NCBI GenBank assembly: GCA_001664005.1
Contig: CP016093.1
Location: forward strand, 2,053,001 to 2,117,000
DNA length: 64,000 bases
Reading direction: 5' to 3'
Origin: Rhizobiales bacterium NRL2
Lineage (GTDB): Bacteria > Pseudomonadota > Alphaproteobacteria > Minwuiales > Minwuiaceae
Positions 1 to 7,150 of this stretch are shown here, one piece after another. The translations under genes and the position numbers were made by a program. Below the pieces are notes generated by a model that searched no databases, was not told the origin of the DNA, and saw nothing but the letters and a program-made list of their open reading frames with translations. Numbering within the stretch: the stretch's first letter is position 1; each line of letters starts with the position of its first letter.

Positions 1-989
1 AAGGTGGCGCCGGTGTAGAGCGTGCCCGCCATGGAGTAGGGGCCGGTGACCCAGCCGAAATCGGCGAGCCACAGCAGCCGGTCCTCCGGCTTCAGGTCGA
101 AGGAGACGTGGAAGTCCAGGGCGCCCTTCACGCCGAGGCCGCAGTGGGTCAGCACCACGCCCTTCGGCCGCCCGGTGGTGCCGGAGGTGTAGGCGATCAT
201 CATGGCCTGGTCGGCCGGCACCTGCGTCGGTTCGGCGTCGGCGTCCGCACGGTCGAGATCGCGCCAGTCGTGGTCGCGGCCGCTGGCCATGGGGCAGTCC
301 GCGTCGGTCGTTCGCAGCACGATCATGTGCGCCAGCGTCGGAATGCCGGCGGCGGCCTCGTCCATCACCTGCTTCATCGGCACGTCCTGGCCGCGGCGCT
401 TTGCGCTGTCGACGGTGATGGCGGCGACGGCGCCGGCGTCGTTCATGCGCTTCACGATCGCCTCCGCGCCGAAGCCGGAGAAAAGCGGCGAGATGATCGC
501 GCCGATCCGCGAGACCGCGAGGAAGGCGACCACGGTCTCGGGCAGGATCGGCATATAGACGCCGACGGCGTCGCCGGCCTTCACGCCGAGCGCGGTCAGC
601 CCCGCGGCCAGGTTGCGGACTTCCCCGTCCAGTTCGGCGTAGGTGAGACGGCGGACCGAATCGTCCTCACCGTGCCAGACGACCGCCTCCTTGTCCCAGA
701 CGGGGGTGCCGCGGTGCCGGTCGAGCACATTGTCGGTGAAGTTCATCGTGCCGCCGACGCACCACTTCGCCCAGGGCAGGCCCTCGGAGACGTCCATGAC
801 CTTCTCGTAGGGCGTGCCGAAACGAATGCCGAGTTCCGCGATCGCCGCGTTCCAGAACCAGTCGGGGTCCTCCGTCGAGCGGCGCACCAGCTCGGCCTCG
901 TCGGCGCAGCCCAGAGCGCGGATGAAGCGGGTCAGGTTGGCGTTGTCGGTGTATTCCGGCGTCGGAACCCAAGTGTAGTCGCTGGCCAT
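1..989 (-). CDS. AMP-dependent acyl-CoA synthetase (acetyl-CoA synthetase-like), 3' end off the window
   Basis: The first 329 codons of a minus-strand gene are present; it continues past the left edge. The ATG at 989-987 follows a GGGGAGG-type site. The adenylate-forming P-loop YTSGTTGRPKG lies near residues 267-277, followed by a conserved LLWLADFGWVTGP stretch. The long N-terminal region before the P-loop fits the acetyl/propionyl-CoA synthetase group. Members activate a carboxylate to an acyl-AMP and then to the CoA thioester in the cytosol. Substrate cannot be told, because the C-terminal lid domain with its catalytic Lys is missing. It is divergent from the thioesterase at 1074, with 84 bases between the starts. 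Confidence 0.9.
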   Translation of the reverse strand, partial: MASDYTWVPTPEYTDNANLTRFIRALGCADEAELVRRSTEDPDWFWNAAIAELGIRFGTPYEKVMDVSEGLPWAKWCVGGTMNFTDNVLDRHRGTPVWDKEAVVWHGEDDSVRRLTYAELDGEVRNLAAGLTALGVKAGDAVGVYMPILPETVVAFLAVSRIGAIISPLFSGFGAEAIVKRMNDAGAVAAITVDSAKRRGQDVPMKQVMDEAAAGIPTLAHMIVLRTTDADCPMASGRDHDWRDLDRADADAEPTQVPADQAMMIAYTSGTTGRPKGVVLTHCGLGVKGALDFHVSFDLKPEDRLLWLADFGWVTGPYSMAGTLYTGAT

Positions 990-1073
990 TTTGCGGGACC
1001 TCCCCTTGCCTCTATGGTCTCCCCGCGGCGAGTATGGCCGCGATATCCGGACGCGTTAAGGGGAGGAAACAAC

Positions 1074-1511
1074 GTGGCAGGCTGGACCGAGACATTCAGG
1101 GGCGTGATCTACCCGTGGCACTGCGACCACATGGGCCACATGAACGTGATGTACTACATCAACTTCTTCGATCAGGCCTCGTGCCACGCGCTGTCGGCCT
1201 GCGGCTACAAGTGGACCGAGATGGGCGACCAGAACATGGGCTTCGCCGACGTCAAGCACACGGTCGAGTACAAGGGCGAGCAGAAGGTGGGCAGCCCGAT
1301 CGTGGTCGAGAGCTGCGTCACCAAGCGCGGCCGCACCTCGCTGACCCTGAAACACCGGATGACCAACGCCGAAACCGGCGAGCGGGCGGCGACGATGGAG
1401 GTGATCACCATCCATTTCGACCTTGCCGCGCGGAAGCCGGTGCCGCTGCGCGAGGACACGATCGAACTGATCGATTCGCTGCTGGTCGAGGACGCGGAAG
1501 CCGCCGACTAG
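1074..1511 (+). CDS. Acyl-CoA thioesterase, hotdog fold (4HBT-like)
   Basis: A 145-residue single hotdog-domain protein. The N-terminal block WHCDHMGHMNVMYYINFFDQ is typical of 4-hydroxybenzoyl-CoA thioesterase relatives, where the Asp of D-H-M-G-H-M-N is the usual catalytic residue. Such enzymes hydrolyse acyl-CoA to free acid and CoA. The frame stays open far upstream, but the GTG at 1074 has a strong GGGAGGA site at 1061-1067 and begins right where hotdog homology begins, so the long upstream extension is spurious. The neighbours (CoA ligase, enoyl-CoA hydratase) support a role in acyl-CoA turnover; the substrate is unknown. Confidence 0.88.
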   Translation: MAGWTETFRGVIYPWHCDHMGHMNVMYYINFFDQASCHALSACGYKWTEMGDQNMGFADVKHTVEYKGEQKVGSPIVVESCVTKRGRTSLTLKHRMTNAETGERAATMEVITIHFDLAARKPVPLREDTIELIDSLLVEDAEAAD

Positions 1512-1556
1512 AATGGAATGTGATCTGATTGAAGCACCGCCGCCTGCTTCGGTGTC

Positions 1557-1635
1557 ATGCCCGCCTGGTGCGGGCATCCGGCTGAATCGTTGAGTTGCGG
1601 CGAAGCCGCTCCGGACCCCCGCACAGGGCGGGGGT
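1557..1635. repeat. Pair of short palindromes in the 3' intergenic region (REP-like)
   Basis: Two hairpins lie between convergent genes. Arms ATGCCCGC/GCGGGCAT are at 1557-1564 and 1570-1577, and arms ACCCCCGC/GCGGGGGT at 1615-1622 and 1628-1635. This paired layout (a GTCATGCCCGC-type stem, then a GGACCCCCGC-type stem ending GGTGACA) resembles small dispersed intergenic palindromes known from many alphaproteobacteria. They could also end transcription from both sides. I saw no second copy in this window. Confidence 0.5.
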
Positions 1636-1694
1636 GACAAGCCGAGTGGGCGACGCTTCCGCCAGATGGCGGAACAGTCCAGGTCAGACGAAGG

Positions 1695-2465
1695 TCATTC
1701 GCCGCGAAAGACGGGCTTCCGCTTTTCCTGGAAGGCCCTGAAACCCTCGACGCCGTCGGCGCTGGTGCAGGCTTCCTGCTGGCCCTGGGCCTCCTCGTCC
1801 AGCGTCGCCTCGAAGCCGAGATCGCCGTTCAGGATGCGCTTGGAGGTCAGGAACGCCTTCGTCGGGCCGGCGGCGATGTGGCCGGCGAGCTTGGTCACCT
1901 CGCCTTCCAGCTCGGCCTGGGGCACGGAGCGGTTGATCAGGCCCATGTCGGCGGCTTCGGCGCCCTTGATCAGTCGGCCGGTGTAGATCAGCTCGAAGGC
2001 GCGATGGACGCCGATCCGGGTCTTCAGGTGGTAGTGGCCGCCCGAGTCCAGGATCACGCCGATATTGCGGAAGGGGCTGCCCATGACCGCGTCGTCCGCC
2101 GCGATCACCATGTCGCAGGCGAAGGCGAGGCCGAAGCCGACGCCGAGACAGGGGCCCTCGACCATGGCGACGGTCGGCACCTGCAGATCGCGGACCTTTT
2201 TCAGCACCGGGTGAATGGTGTCGCGCAGCAGGCCCAGATTGTCGTCGTTCGCCGGGTCGGCGCCGGCGATGTCCCGACCGGCGGAAAAGGCGCCGCCGGC
2301 GCCCGAGAGCACCAGACAACGCGCGCCGGACTGCTCGGCCTGCGCTAGGCAATCGGCCAGCAGGGCCAGATCCTCCGGGCGGAGGCTGTTCTTCGCCTTC
2401 GGGCGATTCAGGGTGATGTGGGCGATATCCCCCTCGATCCGCAGCAGTACGGTCGCGTCGGTCAT
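1695..2465 (-). CDS. Enoyl-CoA hydratase/isomerase family protein
   Basis: 256 residues, the normal length for a crotonase-fold enzyme. The oxyanion-hole segment GAGGAFSAGRDI (about 55-66) and the second hole region GPCLGVGFGLAFACDMVIA are present, followed by FRNIGVILDSGG. The usual Glu of hydratases is not obvious after the second block, so isomerase, hydratase or another crotonase activity are all possible. These proteins act on enoyl-CoA thioesters in beta-oxidation-like pathways. It is divergent from the flavin oxidoreductase at 2552, and the 86-base gap holds both start regions. Confidence 0.9.
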   Translation of the reverse strand: MTDATVLLRIEGDIAHITLNRPKAKNSLRPEDLALLADCLAQAEQSGARCLVLSGAGGAFSAGRDIAGADPANDDNLGLLRDTIHPVLKKVRDLQVPTVAMVEGPCLGVGFGLAFACDMVIAADDAVMGSPFRNIGVILDSGGHYHLKTRIGVHRAFELIYTGRLIKGAEAADMGLINRSVPQAELEGEVTKLAGHIAAGPTKAFLTSKRILNGDLGFEATLDEEAQGQQEACTSADGVEGFRAFQEKRKPVFRGE

Positions 2466-2551
2466 TCGGAGCCTCCCCTTGTCCCGGTCTTCGCACTATC
2501 TTTGCCCGCGACCGTGACGGGGTCAAAGGCCGAAGGGGAGGGGCCGAAGGC

Positions 2552-3691
2552 ATGAGCGCACTGTTTTCCGAATTCGAGCTGGGCGGGATGACGTTCGACA
2601 ACCGGGTCGTCGTCTCGCCGATGTGTCAGTACCTGGCCGAAGATGGCTCGGCGACCGACTGGCATCTTATGCACCTCGGCAATCTGGCCATGAGCGGCGC
2701 CGGGCTGCTGATCATCGAGGCGACCCATGTCAGCCAGGAGGGGCGGATCACGCACAACTGCCTCGGCCTCTATTCGGACGAGAACGAGGCGGCGCTGACC
2801 CGCGCCATCGATTTCTGCCGCCGCCACGGCACGGCAAAACTGGGCATCCAGGTCGGCCATGCCGGCCGCAAGGCTTCGACCGACATTCCGCTTCGCGGCG
2901 GCAAGCCGCTGCCGTCGGAGCAGGGCGCCTGGCAGACGATCGCGCCGTCGGCGCTGCCCTATGCTGAGGGCTGGCACACGCCGCGCGCCTTCCAGGCGGA
3001 GGATTTCGCCCGGGTCCGCGAAGAGTTCGTACAGACCGCCGTCCGCGCCGCGCGCATCGGCTTCGACCTGTTCGAACTGCACGGCGGCCATGGCTATCTG
3101 CTGCACCAGTTCCTCTCACCGATCTCGAACCAGCGCGAGGACGCCTATGGCGGCGACCTGGCGGGACGCATGCGGTTTCCGCTTGAGGTCTTCGACGCCG
3201 TGCGCTCGGCCTGGCCGCACGATCGCCCGCTCGGCATCCGCCTTTCGGCGACCGACTGGGTGGAGGGCGGCTGGACGCCCGAGGAGACAGTGGTGCTGGC
3301 GCGTGAGCTGAAGAGCCGCGGTTGCGATTTCATCGACGTCACCACGTCGGGCCTCGATCCGCGCCAGCAGATCCCGATCGGCCCCGGCTATCAGGTGCCC
3401 TTCGCCGAACAGGTGCGCCGGGAGGCGGAGATCCCGACCATGGCGGTCGGCATGATCACCGAGCCGCAGCAGGCCGAGGCGATCATCGCCGAGGGCCGCG
3501 CCGACTTCGTCATGCTGGCCCGGGGCATGATGTACGACCCGCGATGGGCCTGGCACGCTGCGGAGGAGCTGGGTGTCGAAATTCCCTACCCGGCGCAGTA
3601 CGCCCGCGCCCAGCCGTCGAAGTGGCCGCAGGCCTTCGCCCATCGCCGCCGGACGGCGCCGAAGGCCGTCGGCGACGCCCGGCAGTTGTAG
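2552..3691 (+). CDS. NADH:flavin oxidoreductase, old yellow enzyme family (YqjM-like)
   Basis: A 379-residue FMN-dependent TIM-barrel ene-reductase. Landmarks: the N-terminal VVVSPMCQYLAEDG with the YqjM-class Cys and Tyr, IQVGHAGRKAS, the active-site FELHGGHGYLLHQFLSPISN, and a C-terminal phosphate-binding stretch ending MLARGMMYDPRW. Members reduce activated C=C bonds of enones or enoyl compounds using NAD(P)H. The ATG at 2552 is preceded by AGGGGAGGGG. Its position opposite the enoyl-CoA hydratase and near the thioesterase suggests unsaturated acyl or terpenoid catabolism, which is inference. Confidence 0.93.
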   Translation: MSALFSEFELGGMTFDNRVVVSPMCQYLAEDGSATDWHLMHLGNLAMSGAGLLIIEATHVSQEGRITHNCLGLYSDENEAALTRAIDFCRRHGTAKLGIQVGHAGRKASTDIPLRGGKPLPSEQGAWQTIAPSALPYAEGWHTPRAFQAEDFARVREEFVQTAVRAARIGFDLFELHGGHGYLLHQFLSPISNQREDAYGGDLAGRMRFPLEVFDAVRSAWPHDRPLGIRLSATDWVEGGWTPEETVVLARELKSRGCDFIDVTTSGLDPRQQIPIGPGYQVPFAEQVRREAEIPTMAVGMITEPQQAEAIIAEGRADFVMLARGMMYDPRWAWHAAEELGVEIPYPAQYARAQPSKWPQAFAHRRRTAPKAVGDARQL

Positions 3692-3828
3692 GAACTGCGC
3701 GTTCTGGACGGACCGAAGGTCCGATCCGGAACCCATGCCTGAGCCGATCCGGCCTCGTTGTGCCAGGCGGCAAGGCTCAGGCGTGGGTCCCGGGTACCGG
3801 CTGCGCCGGCCCCAGGAAGCGTGCGGCC

Positions 3829-4353
3829 CTAGCCCTTCTTCGGACCGCGGGTGTCGAACTGCACGTTCGGGTCCTGGTAGTAGCGCTTCGCCCAGATGCC
3901 CTCGCCGGGCTCGTCCTTGAGCGGCAGGCGCCAGGTGCGCACCTTCGCGTCGGCGAGCTTCACCCGGAACAGGCCGCGGCGCTCGTCGATGGTGTTCCGC
4001 ACATAGGCCTCGGCGTCCTTCTCCGGCACGTAGCGCGCGGCCATGCGCCGGTAGAGGTCGCGCCATTCGTCATCCTCGCCGACGTCATGGACCAGTTTCG
4101 CCCGGCCCTCGACGATCACCTTGCGGTAGGGCAGGGGCTGCTCGTCGATGCACAGCGAGCAGCGCGGGTCGCGGCGCAGGCAGTCGAACCATTCCGAACG
4201 CTCGCGGGGCGTGAACCAGACCGCGCCGTCCTCGTGGATGAACCAGAGCGGGGTGACATAGGGGCTGCCGTCGGGGCGGACGACGCCGATCTTCATGACG
4301 ACCTTGCGTTCGGCCAGGAACGCGTCGCGCTCCGCGTCGGTCAGCTTGGGCAT
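3829..4353 (-). CDS. Pyridoxamine 5'-phosphate oxidase-fold (PPOX/FMN-binding) protein
   Basis: 174 residues with the split-barrel pattern of small PPOX-class proteins. It begins with a short helix (LTDAERDAFLAERKV), then IGVVRPDGSPYVTPLWFIHE, the usual strand pair that binds a flavin, and later a DPRCSLCIDEQPLPYRKV strand. Members bind FMN, F420 or haem and carry out small redox reactions; the cofactor cannot be told here. It starts 10 bases after the monooxygenase stop on the same strand, with a GGAG site, so the two are very likely co-transcribed. Confidence 0.85.
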   Translation of the reverse strand: MPKLTDAERDAFLAERKVVMKIGVVRPDGSPYVTPLWFIHEDGAVWFTPRERSEWFDCLRRDPRCSLCIDEQPLPYRKVIVEGRAKLVHDVGEDDEWRDLYRRMAARYVPEKDAEAYVRNTIDERRGLFRVKLADAKVRTWRLPLKDEPGEGIWAKRYYQDPNVQFDTRGPKKG

Positions 4354-4363
4354 GATTGTCTCC

Positions 4364-6301
4364 TCAGGCGGCGCTGGCGGCGTCGCCGGCCGGCTCGATA
4401 CGGTATTTCGAAAGGTCGACGTCGCGGGTCCAGTGCCAGTAGTCCACCAGCCGGAATGGCGTGACCGAATAGACCCGGCCCGCCTTGTTCCGGTAGTAGG
4501 TGGTCATGCCCGGATGGGTCCAGATCATCTGTTCATGCTCGGCGTCGACCTTGGCGCACCAGTCCTCCTGGGCCTCCTCGGTCGGCTCCAGAGCCTCGAT
4601 GTCCTTTTCCATCATCGTCTTCAGGGCCTCGGCAATGTAGTTCGCCTGGCACTCGGCCTGGAAGATGGCGCTGCCGCCATGGCCGAGGCCGGTGTTCGGG
4701 CCCTGCATGACGAACAGGTTGGGGAAGTGCGGCACCGTGATGCCGAGATAGGCGCGCGGGTCGTCGTCGGCCCAGTTCTCCTCCAGCTTCCGACCGCCGG
4801 CGCCGGTCAGATTGAGCCGGGCCGCCATCAGCGAGACCTTGAAGCCGGTCGCCATGATGACGACGTCGACCTCCCGCAGTCGGCCGTCCCCCGCGACGAC
4901 GCCGTTCTCCGCGATGCGCTCGACCCGGTCCGCGATCAGCTCGACGTTCGGCTTCTTGATCGCCTGGTACCAGCCATTGTCCAGCAGGATGCGCTTGCCG
5001 TAGGGCGGGTAGGTCGGCATGCACTTACCGATCAGGTCGGGGCGGTCCTCCAGTTCCTTCTCGATATGCGCCGCCATCTCCTGGCGGTGGCGTTCGTTGG
5101 CGCGGTTCAGCGAGCGGTCCGGATGCTCCCACTCCGGGTCCTTGCGCAGCGTCGGCAGCAGACCGTCACCATAGCGCCACAGCATGGTGAGACGGAACCA
5201 CGCGGCATAGAAGGGCACGTTCTCCAGCAGCCACTGGGCGCCCTCGCCGATGGGATCATGATAACGCGGAATGGGGCGCGCCCACTGGGCGCTGCGCTGA
5301 TAGACGTGCAGTTCGGCGACCTCGTCGACGATCGACGGCACCACCTGCATGGACGAGGCGCCGGTGCCGATGACGGCGACCCGCTTGCCCTTCAGATCCA
5401 GACCCTCCGGCCACTCCGCGGTGTGGAACAGCGGCCCCTTGAAGCTGTCCAGCCCGTCGATCTCGGGCAGGGTCGGCAGGCTGAGCTGGCCGATGGCGCT
5501 GACCAGCGCCTGGGTCTCCAGCGTTTCGGTCGAACCGTCGGGATTGCGCAGTTCGACGCGCCAGAAATGGCCGTCTTCGTCCCATTCGCCTTTCACCACC
5601 TCGGTGCGGAAGCTGATTCTGTCCTTGAGACCGAATTCGTCGACCGAACGCTCCAGGTATTCGTGGAGCTGGTCGCGGGTCGAGAAATACCGGTGCCAGC
5701 GATAGGGCCGGGCATTGGAAAACGAATAGGCGTGGTTCGGGGTGTCGACGCCGCAGCCGGGATAGATGTTCTCGTACCAGGTGCCGCCGACACGGTCGTT
5801 GCGCTCGACGATGCGGAAGGGGACGCCGAGGTCCTTCAGCCGGGAGCCGAGGGCGATGCCGCTGGCGCCGGCGCCGACGATCAGCACCGGCCGCTCGTCG
5901 ACGGGCGTCGTCTCCTGCGGCCGCTGCCAGGCGTTGTGCTGTGACGCCAGGCCGACCTGCTCGCGCATCATGGGCGCGTACTCGGGCGGGATTCGCTCGC
6001 CCAGGCAGGTGTTCATCAACTCGACCATCACTTCGTCGCCGGGGTCGCGCACCGCCGGCTCCAGGCCGGGCCGCGAGAGAATCTCGACCGCGGCGCGGCG
6101 CAGTTCGGCGCGCGCTTCCTCGGAGAGGCCGGCGGTTTCGTCGGCGATCAGGCGCACGTCGCGGGCGGGCCGGAACGGCTCCTCCAGCCACTTGCGGTCG
6201 CCGGTCATGTGATAGAGGACCATCGGCAGCACGCGATAGTCGGCCTCGGCGAGCGCCACCTCCAGCTTGTCCTTCGGCAGATCGTGAATCTCGATCTTCA
6301 T
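4364..6301 (-). CDS. Flavin-containing Baeyer-Villiger monooxygenase (4-hydroxyacetophenone monooxygenase-like)
   Basis: 645 residues. After an N-terminal extension of about 140 residues comes the FAD Rossmann motif VLIVGAGASGIALG, then RVGGTWYENIYPGCGVD. The type I BVMO fingerprint FxGxxxHxxxWP reads FKGPLFHTAEWP, and a second NADP Rossmann motif reads VAVIGTGASSMQ. Such enzymes use NADPH and O2 to turn ketones into esters or lactones. The N-terminal extension and total length match the 4-hydroxyacetophenone monooxygenase subgroup. I chose the ATG at 6301, with GGAGGAG upstream, over an upstream in-frame start. The ester product could feed the nearby hydrolytic and CoA enzymes (inference). 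Confidence 0.93.
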   Translation of the reverse strand: MKIEIHDLPKDKLEVALAEADYRVLPMVLYHMTGDRKWLEEPFRPARDVRLIADETAGLSEEARAELRRAAVEILSRPGLEPAVRDPGDEVMVELMNTCLGERIPPEYAPMMREQVGLASQHNAWQRPQETTPVDERPVLIVGAGASGIALGSRLKDLGVPFRIVERNDRVGGTWYENIYPGCGVDTPNHAYSFSNARPYRWHRYFSTRDQLHEYLERSVDEFGLKDRISFRTEVVKGEWDEDGHFWRVELRNPDGSTETLETQALVSAIGQLSLPTLPEIDGLDSFKGPLFHTAEWPEGLDLKGKRVAVIGTGASSMQVVPSIVDEVAELHVYQRSAQWARPIPRYHDPIGEGAQWLLENVPFYAAWFRLTMLWRYGDGLLPTLRKDPEWEHPDRSLNRANERHRQEMAAHIEKELEDRPDLIGKCMPTYPPYGKRILLDNGWYQAIKKPNVELIADRVERIAENGVVAGDGRLREVDVVIMATGFKVSLMAARLNLTGAGGRKLEENWADDDPRAYLGITVPHFPNLFVMQGPNTGLGHGGSAIFQAECQANYIAEALKTMMEKDIEALEPTEEAQEDWCAKVDAEHEQMIWTHPGMTTYYRNKAGRVYSVTPFRLVDYWHWTRDVDLSKYRIEPAGDAASAA

Positions 6302-6374
6302 TGGCTTGCTCCTCCCCACGGCCAAACTGTCAGCTTCGATGCAATCCGTGAAGCCTACCGATCAGATGTAAATC

Positions 6375-6388
6375 ATACCAATGAGTAT
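6375..6388. promoter_or_regulatory. Imperfect 14-base palindrome upstream of the monooxygenase gene
   Basis: ATACCAATGAGTAT lies 74 bases upstream of the monooxygenase start, in a small AT-rich patch. On the other strand it reads ATACTCATTGGTAT and matches 12 of 14 positions of the perfect palindrome at 28731-28744. It may be a repressor or activator site; the cognate regulator is not visible in the window. Confidence 0.35.
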
Positions 6389-6410
6389 CAAGGTGATGCC
6401 GGAAACGCAA

Positions 6411-6436
6411 AAGGGGCCGCGTCGCCGCGGCCCCTT
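6411..6436 (-). terminator. Intrinsic terminator after rpmG
   Basis: An 11-bp perfect GC-rich stem (6411-6421 with 6426-6436, loop of four) lies 30 bases past the rpmG stop. On the minus strand the stem is followed by TTTTGCGTTT, a fair U-tract. Confidence 0.75.
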
Positions 6437-6465
6437 CGCCTGGATTCCGAACTGCCGGCGGAAGC

Positions 6466-6633
6466 CTACTTGATCTTGGCTTCCTTGAACTCGACGTGCT
6501 TGCGCGCGACCGGGTCGTACTTCTTCAGCGACATCTTCTCGGTCAGGTTGCGCGGATTTTTCTTGGTCACGTAGTAGTAGCCCGTGCCGGCGGTGCTCAC
6601 GAGCTTGATCTTCTGAACAACTGGCTTGGCCAT
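6466..6633 (-). CDS. rpmG: 50S ribosomal protein L33
   Basis: 55 residues beginning [20 protein letters not shown], with the conserved YVTKKNPRN segment and C-terminal FKEAKIK of bacterial L33. It is part of the large ribosomal subunit near the E site. It lacks the CxxC zinc pairs, so it is the zinc-free form common in Proteobacteria. The gene stands alone, with its own promoter and a terminator hairpin. Confidence 0.95.
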   Translation of the reverse strand: MAKPVVQKIKLVSTAGTGYYYVTKKNPRNLTEKMSLKKYDPVARKHVEFKEAKIK

Positions 6634-6669
6634 GGCGTGTCTCGTCTCAGTCTGAATTCCGGAGCGCGG

Positions 6670-6697
6670 AAGATAATCCCGCGGGCGCGGATGTCAA
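6670..6697 (-). promoter_or_regulatory. Sigma-70-type promoter of rpmG
   Basis: On the minus strand TTGACA (6697-6692) is separated by 16 bases from TATCTT (6675-6670), 37 bases before the rpmG ATG. A perfect -35 box with a good -10 box suits a strongly expressed ribosomal gene. Confidence 0.6.
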
Positions 6698-6709
6698 TGG
6701 AAAGTGGGC

Positions 6710-7120
6710 CTATTCCTCGACGTCGTCAACGTCGGCCTGGCCGGAAATGCGCCGGCGCACATGACTCCAGCTGACGCCGACGCCCATGATCGTCGCGACC
6801 ACGACCAGGATGATCCAGATCAGGGCGTCGCGGTTGGTCGGATCCAGCATCTGCTGGTCCACCAGGATCCAGATGATCACGCCGAAGATCGCGGCGATCA
6901 GCACGATTCCGAAGATGCCGATGGAGCGGAAGGTCGCGCGCAGGAAGATGACGTAGCCGACGACGAGGATGAGGCCCACCAGCAGCTTGTAGGGCAGGTC
7001 GACCTGCAGCTCGTCGAAGGTCCAACTGAGATAGTTGAAGGCGGTCGGGTTGTAGGTCACCAGCACCAGCACGAGGGCAATGAGCCAGCGCTTGAAGAAG
7101 CCCGCGAAATCCATCTGCAT
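6710..7120 (-). CDS. Small integral membrane protein (DUF6524-like)
   Basis: 136 residues with about four hydrophobic helices: residues 12-25 (WLIALVLVLVTYNPTAF), 45-60, 68-88 and 100-116. An acidic C-terminal tail ends DVDDVEE. The N-terminal pattern GFFKRWLIALVLVLVTYNPT recalls the conserved uncharacterised family DUF6524 of alphaproteobacteria; this match is from memory. No catalytic residues are evident. An in-frame second Met at 7114 is an equally good start. It lies between the molybdoenzyme gene and the rpmG promoter on the same strand. Confidence 0.8.
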   Translation of the reverse strand: MQMDFAGFFKRWLIALVLVLVTYNPTAFNYLSWTFDELQVDLPYKLLVGLILVVGYVIFLRATFRSIGIFGIVLIAAIFGVIIWILVDQQMLDPTNRDALIWIILVVVATIMGVGVSWSHVRRRISGQADVDDVEE

Positions 7121-7150
7121 GTTGTCGTCTTCCCCCTCAGTGCGGCGCCC

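Noticed and set aside
108-1073. N-terminal extension of the thioesterase frame back to 108
   Set aside because: It overlaps the divergent CoA synthetase gene, and the homology starts at the GTG at 1074 with its strong ribosome site.
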